Source: Oscillospiraceae bacterium (GTDB lineage Bacteria; Bacillota; Clostridia; Oscillospirales; Oscillospiraceae). Taken from it: a stretch of 9,724 nt of DNA. Where the stretch lies: the NCBI GenBank assembly GCA_017438675.1, contig JAFRUW010000101.1, forward strand, positions 1 to 9,724, in the 5' to 3' direction. The notes under the pieces are model-generated. The model made no database searches and was not told where the DNA came from. It saw only the letters and a list, made by a program, of their open reading frames with translations. Shown here piece by piece: positions 1-6,456 of the stretch; positions within the stretch are counted from its first letter, which is position 1, and each line of letters starts with the position of its first letter. The translations under genes and the position numbers were made by a program.

Positions 1-125
1 ACGAGTATGTATATGACGGCAGCGCGGAGATCAGCAACGTGGAGATCGACGCTTCGAGAGCAAACGCAACATACCGCTTTACCGATATCTACTGCCAACA
101 TTACTGGACTCCCGCCATTCCCTGA
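1..125 (+). CDS. C-terminal 40 codons of an unrecognised protein (5' end outside window)
   Basis: Reading from base 3, the frame is open for 40 codons to a TGA at 123-125. The peptide begins EYVYDGSAEISN and ends DIYCQHYWTPAIP. Its balanced composition, the stop 13 bases before a strong terminator and the lack of a better frame argue that it is the true gene end. The other open frame here (7-216) runs straight through the terminator hairpin and reads as low-quality arginine- and serine-rich peptide, so it is a shadow. Alternating polar and aromatic residues suggest beta structure, as in a secreted or surface protein, but I do not recognise the family and assign no function. Confidence 0.6.
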   Translation, partial: EYVYDGSAEISNVEIDASRANATYRFTDIYCQHYWTPAIP

Positions 126-138
126 ACTTAACGCTTTT

Positions 139-174
139 AAAGCGTACCGGTCATCCGATCGGTACGCTTTTTTT
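139..174 (+). terminator. Intrinsic terminator of the upstream gene
   Basis: An 11-bp perfect stem, AAAGCGTACCG (139-149) with CGGTACGCTTT (160-170), encloses a 10-base loop and runs into seven Ts (168-174). It lies 13 bases after the stop at 125 and insulates the methionine operon from upstream transcription. Confidence 0.9.
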
Positions 175-193
175 GCATATTTATTCGTGCTTC

Positions 194-222
194 TTGAAAG
201 TTTGGATTTAATATGATATATT
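194..222 (+). promoter_or_regulatory. SigA-type promoter of the metF operon
   Basis: A -35 box TTGAAA (194-199) is followed by a 17-base spacer and a -10 box TATATT (217-222) with a TGN extension (TGA, 214-216). Transcription should start near 229, leaving a leader of only about 25 bases before the metF ATG at 253. That leaves no room for an S-box, T-box or cobalamin riboswitch. Confidence 0.75.
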
Positions 223-252
223 CAGACTATAAACTACGTGGAGATGAACTTT

Positions 253-1113
253 ATGAAGCTTACAGATATTATCACCGGGGCAAAACCCAGTCTTTCCTTT
301 GAGGTATTCCCACCGAAAACATGGGAAACCTACGACCAGATCCGCGATGCCACAGAGGAGATAGCAAGCCTTCATCCCAGTTATATGAGCGTAACCTACG
401 GCGCGGGGGGCGGCACCTCCGACTACACGGTGTCCATCGCCGAGAACATACAAAAAAAGCACGGCGTACCCACTATCGCCCACCTCACATGTATTTCCTC
501 ATCCCGCGAACAGGTTAAAAAACAGCTTTCAAAGCTTAAGGACGCCGGAATCACCAATATCCTTGCTCTCAGGGGCGATCTGCCAAAGGACGGAAGCGCC
601 AGGTCCACTGACTACAGCTATTCCTCTCAGCTTATAAAAGACATTATCGACTTCGGCGGCTTCTGCATAGGCGGTGCCTGTTATCCCGAGGGCCATCCCG
701 ACAGCAAAACGTGGATGGATGATGTGAAGTATTTGAAGGTCAAGGTGGACGCGGGATGTGAATTCCTCACCACACAGATGTTTTTCGACAACAACATTCT
801 GTACAACTTCCTGTACAGGATCCGCGAGGCGGGAATAAACGTCCCCGTTGTGGCGGGAATTATGCCGGTCACCAACGCCGTTCAGATAAAACGTATCTGC
901 GCCATTTCCGGCAACGCCCTGCCCCAGAGGTTTATTCGGATAGCCGACAAATTCGGAAACGATCCCAGGGCCATGATGCAGGCCGGCATCGCATACGCCA
1001 CGGCACAGGTCATCGACCTTCTTGCCAACGGCATAAACGCTGTGCATATCTACTCCATGAACAAGCCGGAGGTGGCAAGGCAGATCAAAGAGAATCTGAC
1101 CGGGATTATATGA
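253..1113 (+). CDS. metF: Methylenetetrahydrofolate reductase (286 aa)
   Basis: This cytosolic flavoprotein reduces 5,10-methylene-THF to 5-methyl-THF, the methyl donor for methionine synthase. Visible family motifs are SFEVFPPK with the conserved Glu17 (equivalent to E. coli Glu28), SVTYGAGG, LALRGD with Asp109 (equivalent to E. coli Asp120), GGACYPEGHPDS, FLTTQMFFDN, VAGIMPVTN and a C-terminal NAVHIYSMNKPE. The length is close to the roughly 296 aa of E. coli MetF, so the single-domain TIM barrel is complete. I chose ATG 253 because GGAG (240-243) precedes it by 9 bases and translation from it gives the usual short N-terminus; a GTG at 238 and an ATG at 244 are in frame but poorly placed. 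The stop overlaps the next start as ATGA, indicating translational coupling. It is first of three genes in a methionine-synthesis operon. No adjacent metV-like partner is present. Confidence 0.96.
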   Translation: MKLTDIITGAKPSLSFEVFPPKTWETYDQIRDATEEIASLHPSYMSVTYGAGGGTSDYTVSIAENIQKKHGVPTIAHLTCISSSREQVKKQLSKLKDAGITNILALRGDLPKDGSARSTDYSYSSQLIKDIIDFGGFCIGGACYPEGHPDSKTWMDDVKYLKVKVDAGCEFLTTQMFFDNNILYNFLYRIREAGINVPVVAGIMPVTNAVQIKRICAISGNALPQRFIRIADKFGNDPRAMMQAGIAYATAQVIDLLANGINAVHIYSMNKPEVARQIKENLTGII

Positions 1114-1724
1114 TTCGCACAGTAAAGTGGTCTGCCGGTGTACCGGAGCCCGACCTTAAGGAAACGCTCAGATATATGGGCGTCCGGGGAGATCCTTCGC
1201 CGGAGCTTGTGTCACTTGCACAGAAGGGCATTGAAAAAGTCAGGTCTCACGCCCGGTGCCGCGGCTGCTGGGCGCGGGTGCCCGTCGAAATTCCCGACGA
1301 AGACAGCGTTATCATCTGCGGGGAAACCGTACAAACAAAATCACTTGCGAGGCACCTTAAAAACTGCGGCGAAGCATATCTTATCGCGGTGACGGCAGGC
1401 ATGGGTATCGACCGGCTCATACGCACAACCGCCGCTCTGTCCCAGGCGGAATGTCTGGCAATTGACGCGGCAGGCTCCTCAGCCGTTGAGTGGGCCTGTG
1501 ATGAACTGAACCGTGAGTTGTGTGAAACCGCGTTATCCGAAGGAAAGTCACTCAGATGGCGGTTTTCTCCCGGCTACGGCGATTTCCCTTTAGATTATCA
1601 GCTCAGCTTATTTAAACTTATGGAACTGGGTAAAAACTTAGGCATTACCCTTAACGACAGTCTCCTGATGACCCCTATAAAATCGGTGACTGCTGTTATC
1701 GGTATTGAAAAAAGGCAGGATTGA
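1110..1724 (+). CDS. Free-standing methionine synthase reactivation-domain protein (204 aa)
   Basis: Homologous to the C-terminal AdoMet-binding activation domain of long MetH proteins (Met_synt_B12 family). The domain binds AdoMet and supports reductive methylation of MetH cobalamin after it oxidises to cob(II)alamin. Key signatures are QTKS (75-78), the AdoMet-binding RxxxGY motif as Arg151-Phe-Ser-Pro-Gly155-Tyr156 followed by GDFPL, and the C-terminal MTPIKSVTAVIG (187-198). The start overlaps the metF stop (ATGA), and the stop is one base before the metH ATG, so it is translated as a unit with both. The downstream MetH lacks exactly this domain. From memory, Thermotoga maritima has the same split (TM0268/TM0269), where the small protein is needed for reactivation. 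A CRGC pair (Cys50, Cys53) in the N-terminal part is notable, and I do not recall it as a family feature. Function is inferred from motifs and context. Confidence 0.92.
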   Translation: MIRTVKWSAGVPEPDLKETLRYMGVRGDPSPELVSLAQKGIEKVRSHARCRGCWARVPVEIPDEDSVIICGETVQTKSLARHLKNCGEAYLIAVTAGMGIDRLIRTTAALSQAECLAIDAAGSSAVEWACDELNRELCETALSEGKSLRWRFSPGYGDFPLDYQLSLFKLMELGKNLGITLNDSLLMTPIKSVTAVIGIEKRQD

Positions 1725-1725
1725 T

Positions 1726-4107
1726 ATGGCATTCGATATAAATAAGGTTCTTGAAAAAGGCCCTCTGATATTTGACGGCGGAATGGGCACCATGCTTCAG
1801 GCCCGGGGATTAAAGCCCGGCGAGGCGTCGGAACAGTGGAACCTCACCCACCCTGATGAACTTGTCGCAATCCACACCGAATACTGCAGTGCGGGCAGCG
1901 ATATAATCACCGCCAACACCTTCGGTGTAAACATGCTTAAATACGATGAAGAGACGGCGTCCAGTATGATAGCCGCCGCTCTCGACTGCGCGAAAAAGGC
2001 AAAAGCCGGGTTCCCCGACGGTGAAAAATACGTCGCTCTTGATATCGGGCCCACCGGCAGGCTCCTGTCTCCCTTCGGCGATCTCCCCTTTGAAGAGGCG
2101 GTGGAAGCATATTCTTTTATCGTAAAAGAAGGGTCAAAACACGGAGCCGACCTCATAATCATCGAGACAATGAACGACTCCTATGAGACAAAGGCTGCCG
2201 TCATCGCCGCAAAGGAAAACTGCGATCTTCCAGTTATAGCCTCCAATGTGTACGACGATCAGGCAAGGCTCCTGACCGGCGCGGACATTCCCGCCATGAT
2301 CGCCATGCTTGAAGGTCTGGGCGTCGCTGCCCTGGGTATGAACTGCTCTCTTGGACCTGATCAGATGAAATCCCTCCTCCCGGAGTTTGTCCGTCACGCC
2401 TCCGTACCCATCCTTGTGATGCCCAACGCCGGCATGCCCAGGGTTGTGGACGGGAAAACATCATACGATGTTACGGCGCCGGAGTTCGGTAAGATCATGG
2501 CAGAGATGGTGTCCATGGGCGCTCATATAATCGGCGGCTGCTGCGGAACAACGCCGGACTATATACGGGAGGCCGTAAAAAGCATTGCGGGCATTCCCCT
2601 CTCCCCTGTCACCGACAAAAACGAAACTGTTGTTTCCTCATATACTCACGCTGTACGGTTTGAAAATGTACCCGTCCTTGTGGGCGAGCGTATAAATCCC
2701 ACCGGCAAGCCCAAGCTCAAGGAAGCCATCAAGAAAGGCGATATCGGCTATATCCTGAGAGAAGGACTGGCCCAGGAGGAAAAAGGCGCGGATATTCTGG
2801 ACGTAAACGTTGGTCTTCCCGGCATCGACGAGGCGGAAATGCTTTGCGCCGCTGTGAAGGAGCTGCAGGCTGTGACCGGGCTTCCCCTCCAGCTCGACAC
2901 CACCGATGTAAACGCCATGGAGCAGGCCATGCGCTGCTATAACGGCAAGCCGCTGGTGAACTCCGTAAACGGCAAGCAGGAGAGCATGGACGCCGTTTTC
3001 CCCCTTGTTAAAAAATACGGCGGCACGCTGATTGCCCTTACCATAGACGAAACCGGCATACCCGGCACCGCGGAGGGACGTCTTGCCATCGCCGAAAGAA
3101 TAATGAACGAGGCGGCGAAACACGGCATCGGCAAAAAGGATATAATCGTCGATCCTCTGGCGCTTACGGTGTCCTCCGACCCGAGAAACGCCATCGTTAC
3201 CCTTGAGTCCCTGCGGCTTATAAAGGACAGGCTGGGCTTAAAGACAAGCCTCGGCGTGTCAAACGTGTCCTTCGGACTTCCCGGAAGGGATAAGCTGAAC
3301 GCCGCGTTTTTCGTTGCCGCCCTGGAGAGCGGTCTGGGATGCGCCATTATGAACCCGTTCTCAGCCGACCTCATGGCGTCGTATCACAGCTGGAAGGCCA
3401 TCCGGGCGCTGGATACGGGCTTTAAGGAATACATCGCCTTTGCTGCTCCGGCAGACGCGGAAAAGGCGGAGAAAAAAGCCGATCAGCCCACCGCCACCCT
3501 CCAGGGCGCCATCATCAGCGGCCTTAAGGATGAGGCGGGAATCGCGGCTGCAAAGCTCCTTGAAACGGAAGAACCCCTTGTCGTCATAAACGATCATATT
3601 ATTCCCGCTCTCAACGTTGTGGGAAAAGGGTTTGAGGATAAAACCATCTATCTGCCCCAGCTCCTCATGAGCGCTGAAGCCGCTCAGTCTGCTTTTGAAA
3701 AGGTAAAGGCCGCTCTGCCCACAAACGACGGCGAAAAGGGCGACGCCATCATAATCGCCACTGTCAAGGGCGACATTCACGACATCGGCAAAAACATTGT
3801 GAAAGCCCTTCTTGAAAACTTCGGCTTCAACGTCATAGATCTGGGCCGAGATGTCGATCCCGAAATTGTTTGCAGCGAGGCGATAAAGCGCAAGGCAAAG
3901 CTTGTGGGACTGAGCGCACTGATGACAACCACGGTACCGGCCATGGATGAGACGATACGGCTCCTGCACGAAAAATGTCCGGGTGTAAAAACAATGGTGG
4001 GCGGAGCTGTACTGACCCCGGAATACGCCGAGGAGATCGGCGCAGATTTCTACGCCGCCGACGCCATGGAATCCGTCCGATACGCCCAGGAGCTGTTCGG
4101 CAAATAA
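1726..4107 (+). CDS. metH: Cobalamin-dependent methionine synthase lacking the activation domain (793 aa)
   Basis: Transfers the methyl group of 5-methyl-THF to homocysteine through bound methylcobalamin, in the cytosol. Domains in order: homocysteine-binding barrel (about 8-290) with zinc ligands Cys207 (GMNCSLG) and Cys272-Cys273 (GGCCGTTP); pterin-binding barrel (about 310-570) starting at GERINPTG (320-327) and containing QLDTTD and DPLALTVSSDP; helical cap (about 590-670) with LPQLLMSAEAA; cobalamin-binding Rossmann domain (about 675-793) with Asp683-x-His685-xx-Gly688, where the His is the lower cobalt ligand, then GLSALMTTT and VGGAVLTPEYA. It ends right after the B12 domain, about 430 residues short of the 1227-aa E. 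coli enzyme. This is a family variant rather than a truncation, because the missing domain is the preceding gene. I chose ATG 1726 because AGGA (1717-1720) lies 5 bases upstream; an in-frame TTG at 1705 lies inside the previous gene. Last gene of the operon. Confidence 0.97.
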   Translation: MAFDINKVLEKGPLIFDGGMGTMLQARGLKPGEASEQWNLTHPDELVAIHTEYCSAGSDIITANTFGVNMLKYDEETASSMIAAALDCAKKAKAGFPDGEKYVALDIGPTGRLLSPFGDLPFEEAVEAYSFIVKEGSKHGADLIIIETMNDSYETKAAVIAAKENCDLPVIASNVYDDQARLLTGADIPAMIAMLEGLGVAALGMNCSLGPDQMKSLLPEFVRHASVPILVMPNAGMPRVVDGKTSYDVTAPEFGKIMAEMVSMGAHIIGGCCGTTPDYIREAVKSIAGIPLSPVTDKNETVVSSYTHAVRFENVPVLVGERINPTGKPKLKEAIKKGDIGYILREGLAQEEKGADILDVNVGLPGIDEAEMLCAAVKELQAVTGLPLQLDTTDVNAMEQAMRCYNGKPLVNSVNGKQESMDAVFPLVKKYGGTLIALTIDETGIPGTAEGRLAIAERIMNEAAKHGIGKKDIIVDPLALTVSSDPRNAIVTLESLRLIKDRLGLKTSLGVSNVSFGLPGRDKLNAAFFVAALESGLGCAIMNPFSADLMASYHSWKAIRALDTGFKEYIAFAAPADAEKAEKKADQPTATLQGAIISGLKDEAGIAAAKLLETEEPLVVINDHIIPALNVVGKGFEDKTIYLPQLLMSAEAAQSAFEKVKAALPTNDGEKGDAIIIATVKGDIHDIGKNIVKALLENFGFNVIDLGRDVDPEIVCSEAIKRKAKLVGLSALMTTTVPAMDETIRLLHEKCPGVKTMVGGAVLTPEYAEEIGADFYAADAMESVRYAQELFGK

Positions 4108-4113
4108 AAACTT

Positions 4114-4146
4114 CAGGGAGTGAGTTTTTCTCACTCCCTGTTTTTT
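4114..4146. terminator. Terminator between metH and a convergent gene, probably bidirectional
   Basis: A perfect 11-bp stem, CAGGGAGTGAG (4114-4124) with CTCACTCCCTG (4130-4140), has a 5-base T loop and six Ts (4141-4146). It begins 7 bases after the metH stop. The minus-strand gene's stop codon (4145-4147) sits inside the T-tract. Read on the minus strand, the hairpin is followed by AAGTTTTT, a weaker but plausible tail, so it probably serves both convergent units. Confidence 0.92.
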
Positions 4147-4597
4147 ACTGCAAATAAACCTTAAGCCTCTCGATGTTCTGCTGCTCCGTTGTGATGAGCT
4201 TCTGAGCAAGCCCCGCCACCTGTGGATCGGGATTCTGATAGCCGTTCAGTATCTTGGTCATGTTCGTAATACCCATTGTGGAGCCGCGGATCATAATGTC
4301 GGCAAGATGGGACGTGTCACAGTTCATAAGGGTATTCATATTCACCGCCGCCTTCATGGTCATCTTTTTCATATCCTCGATGGGGTCGGGGGTGTTGCCC
4401 ATCTCCGCAAGTCTGTTTGCCGCTTCCTTGCATATGGCGTCATATTCCCCTTCCTGAGTTCTGAGATCGTCCCTGAATCCGGGATGCTCCGTTTTGGGAA
4501 GGATATTTGCCACCGACTCTCTGCCGATCCGCGCTCCGCGGTAGATCGAATTGAGAACTGATGCTTCAGGTGTCTTTTGTGAATTTGTGTTTTGCAT
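4145..4597 (-). CDS. Conserved small helical protein, possibly ferritin-like (150 aa)
   Basis: I do not recognise a named family, although similar short Clostridia proteins of unknown function seem familiar. The sequence predicts four or more amphipathic helices without signal peptide or membrane segment, so it is probably cytosolic. Features are Glu27 in the first helix, Gln48-xx-Glu51-Tyr52 in the second, a Met-rich middle with STMGITNMTKIL (106-117), and a last helix TTEQQNIERLKVYL with Glu138 and Glu143. Regularly spaced Glu, Gln and Tyr residues are compatible with a ferritin-like bundle, but a dinuclear metal site is not proven: the canonical ExxH pair is not evident. The start is firm, since GGAGG (complement of 4604-4608) lies 6 bases before the ATG. 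It is transcribed alone, convergent with metH and divergent from prmA. Real coding is supported by the ribosome binding site, the terminator at its end and the regular helical pattern. Confidence 0.8.
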   Translation of the reverse strand: MQNTNSQKTPEASVLNSIYRGARIGRESVANILPKTEHPGFRDDLRTQEGEYDAICKEAANRLAEMGNTPDPIEDMKKMTMKAAVNMNTLMNCDTSHLADIMIRGSTMGITNMTKILNGYQNPDPQVAGLAQKLITTEQQNIERLKVYLQ

Positions 4598-4610
4598 GTT
4601 GAACCTCCGG

Positions 4611-4639
4611 TTGTCTTTTTATGTAGTCTGTGCTAAAAT
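4611..4639 (+). promoter_or_regulatory. SigA-type promoter of prmA
   Basis: TTGTCT (4611-4616), a 17-base spacer and TAAAAT (4634-4639) with an upstream TGC extension form a good promoter. Transcription should start near 4646, giving a leader of about 36 bases. The -35 box starts only 3 bases beyond the ribosome binding site of the divergent minus-strand gene, so the two transcription units share an 84-base region. No clear minus-strand promoter of equal quality was found here. Confidence 0.65.
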
Positions 4640-4681
4640 GATAAGGATATGAATACCTGATTATTCTTTGAAAGGGAAATT

Positions 4682-5608
4682 ATGGATTGGCTTGAAATTA
4701 CCGTGAACACCACACCGGATGAGATAAGCGCGTTAAGCGACAGGCTTGAGGATCTGGGTGTTTCCGGACTGATAATTGAAAACGAGGCGGAATACAACGA
4801 CTTTCTGGAAAATAACCGCAAATTCTGGGATTATGTGGATGAGGACTTTGAGAAATCCATCAAAAATCTCTGCCGCATAAAGTTCTACCTTGAGGATTCA
4901 CCCGACGGTTATAATGATCTTGAACGCATAAAATCCGGGATAAACCGCGAGCCTGACGTTAAGCAAGTCAAGGACGAGGACTGGGAAAACAACTGGAAGG
5001 AATTTTACAAGCCCCTTGAAGTGGGTGAAAAACTCCTGATCGTTCCCCAGTGGGAAGAAGCTCCCGACGCCTGCGGGAGAAATATCCTGCGGCTGGATCC
5101 CGGTCTTATATTCGGTACAGGCTCCCACCCCACCACAAAAATGTGCCTGCGTGCTCTTGAAACCGTTGAGCCCGAGGGAAAGGACATCCTCGACCTGGGC
5201 TGCGGAAGCGGCATACTGGCCATCGCCGGAATCGTACTCGGTGCAAAGAGCGCCATGGGCTGCGATATCGACCCCAAGGCTCCCGAGATCGCATCGGCAA
5301 ACGCCGCCCTCAACGGAATAAACGGGGACATTTTCAGCGTCACCTCCTGCGACGTGCTGAAAGACAGGTACATGCAGAAGAAGTACGAGGCAAAAAAGTT
5401 CCACATAGTTCTTGCAAATATCGTTGCCGATGTGATACTTGCCCTCACTCCCCTTGTAAAAAGCTGGCTCAGGGATGGCGGATACTTTATCACCTCCGGC
5501 ATCATCGACGGGCGTGAAAATGAAATTGAAAACAAACTCATTGAAAACGGTTTTACTGTCATTGAACACTATAACGAAGATGACTGGCACTGCTTTCTGT
5601 GCCGGTAA
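4682..5608 (+). CDS. prmA: Ribosomal protein L11 methyltransferase (308 aa)
   Basis: AdoMet-dependent class I methyltransferase that methylates ribosomal protein L11 at Lys and N-terminal amino groups. The N-terminal substrate-recognition domain starts MDWLEITVNTTPDEI and includes the conserved VKDEDWENNWKEFYKP region. Next come the PrmA signature DPGLIFGTGSHPTT (from Asp139), the AdoMet motif I DLGCGSG (171-177), the motif II acid in GCDIDP, and LANIVADVI (Asn246) in the active-site NIV/NIL position. The length is normal for the family (about 290-315 aa). The start is ATG 4682, with GGGA (4674-4677) 4 bases upstream. PrmA genes in Bacillota are often beside dnaK/dnaJ or rsmE; here the gene heads a unit with UDP-GlcNAc genes, 17 bases before the next start, so cotranscription is likely but a functional link is not evident. 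Confidence 0.95.
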   Translation: MDWLEITVNTTPDEISALSDRLEDLGVSGLIIENEAEYNDFLENNRKFWDYVDEDFEKSIKNLCRIKFYLEDSPDGYNDLERIKSGINREPDVKQVKDEDWENNWKEFYKPLEVGEKLLIVPQWEEAPDACGRNILRLDPGLIFGTGSHPTTKMCLRALETVEPEGKDILDLGCGSGILAIAGIVLGAKSAMGCDIDPKAPEIASANAALNGINGDIFSVTSCDVLKDRYMQKKYEAKKFHIVLANIVADVILALTPLVKSWLRDGGYFITSGIIDGRENEIENKLIENGFTVIEHYNEDDWHCFLCR

Positions 5609-5625
5609 CAGAAAGGAACATTCTT

Positions 5626-6366
5626 ATGGATAATTTAAAAGTCCTGATCCTTGCGGCGGGAAAAGGCACCCGCCTTGAAACAGAAGGCATCTCCCTTCCC
5701 AAGGTAATGCGTCTCGCACTTGGCCGTCCTCTCATCGGCTACGTCCTTGATGAACTGGGTTTTCTTGATAAAAAAGACATCGTCATTGTTGTCGGCTACC
5801 GCCGTGAGCATGTTATTTCCGCCTTTCCCGGATATAACTACGCAATCCAGGAGGAACAGCTTGGAACCGGCCACGCCGTTATGTGTGCCGCCGACTACCT
5901 GAAGGACTATGACGGCAATGTCCTCATCTGCTACGGCGACATGCCGCTGCTTAGCCGCGAGACATACACCGCCCTTGCCGAAACACATATGCGCGAGGGC
6001 AACGACTGCACTGTCCTTACCGGCATCGTTGAAGAGGATCTCCCCTACGGCCGCATAATCAGAGATGAAAACGGCGGCTTTGTGGAGGTTGTCGAGGACC
6101 GTGACTGTACCCCGGAGCAGAAGCTTATAAGGGAACTCAATATCGGCGTCTACGTCTACAAAACCTCCGAGCTCCTTGATTCCCTCTCCCACCTCAATAC
6201 CGACAACGCCCAGCACGAGTATTACCTCACCGACGTACCGGCTATCATCCGCGCAAAAGGCGGTAAGATCGGAATCTGCAAGCGAAGCCTCGGTCATGAG
6301 ATACTGGGCGTGAACACCGTTGCCCAGCTCAGGCAGGCTGAAGAATATTTAAGCGAAAGACTCTAA
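5626..6366 (+). CDS. glmU: GlmU-type uridylyltransferase, N-terminal domain only (246 aa)
   Basis: Expected to convert GlcNAc-1-phosphate and UTP to UDP-GlcNAc for peptidoglycan. The nucleotidyltransferase domain is complete: LAAGKGTRL (9-17), Lys26 in LPKVM, Gln78 and Gly80-Thr81-Gly82 in EEQLGTGHAV, the metal-binding Asp105 in YGDMPLL, Gly142 in PYGRIIRD, Glu157, Asn172 in ELNIGVY, QHEYYLTD, and the second metal ligand Asn230 in LGVN (E. coli Asn227). It stops after EYLSERL, exactly where the linker to the left-handed beta-helix acetyltransferase half would start, against about 456 aa for full GlmU. Two tandem TAA codons follow, so this is a clean end rather than a frameshift. ATG 5626 is chosen for the AAAGGA (5612-5617) 8 bases upstream; an in-frame GTG at 5599 overlaps prmA. 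A different sugar nucleotidyltransferase specificity cannot be excluded, but glmM downstream favours UDP-GlcNAc. Confidence 0.85.
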   Translation: MDNLKVLILAAGKGTRLETEGISLPKVMRLALGRPLIGYVLDELGFLDKKDIVIVVGYRREHVISAFPGYNYAIQEEQLGTGHAVMCAADYLKDYDGNVLICYGDMPLLSRETYTALAETHMREGNDCTVLTGIVEEDLPYGRIIRDENGGFVEVVEDRDCTPEQKLIRELNIGVYVYKTSELLDSLSHLNTDNAQHEYYLTDVPAIIRAKGGKIGICKRSLGHEILGVNTVAQLRQAEEYLSERL

Positions 6367-6372
6367 TAATTA

Positions 6373-6401
6373 TTGACTGTACAGCATATATATGATAACA
6401 T
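6373..6401 (+). promoter_or_regulatory. SigA-type promoter of glmM
   Basis: TTGACT (6373-6378), a 17-base spacer and TAACAT (6396-6401), with TGA directly before the -10 box, form a strong candidate only a few bases after the preceding stop. The leader would be about 50 bases. No terminator lies between the two genes, so glmM can be read both from here and from the prmA promoter. The region is AT-rich, with ATATATATGA (6386-6395) echoed by TATATATGA downstream; an operator is possible but unproven. Confidence 0.65.
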
Positions 6402-6456
6402 TACAAAGTTTTATAACTGCATATTGTATATATGAGCTTACAGGGAGGATACATAT

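Noticed and set aside
7..216. 69-codon plus-strand open frame at the left end
   Set aside because: It crosses the terminator hairpin and the metF -35 box, and reads as low-quality peptide. The frame starting at base 3 explains the same DNA better.
529..1047. 172-codon minus-strand open frame inside metF
   Set aside because: It is fully antisense to a conserved gene and has no family-like sequence or good ribosome binding site.
1705..1725. TTG start for metH at 1705
   Set aside because: It lies inside the preceding gene and covers the AGGA site that serves the ATG at 1726.
3361..4209. 282-codon open frame on the minus strand opposite the end of metH
   Set aside because: It overlaps the B12 domain of metH, the terminator and part of the minus-strand 150-aa gene. 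It has no recognisable motifs, so it is an antisense shadow.
4898..5590. 230-codon minus-strand open frame inside prmA
   Set aside because: It is antisense to the PrmA catalytic domain, and its composition follows the opposite-strand codon bias.
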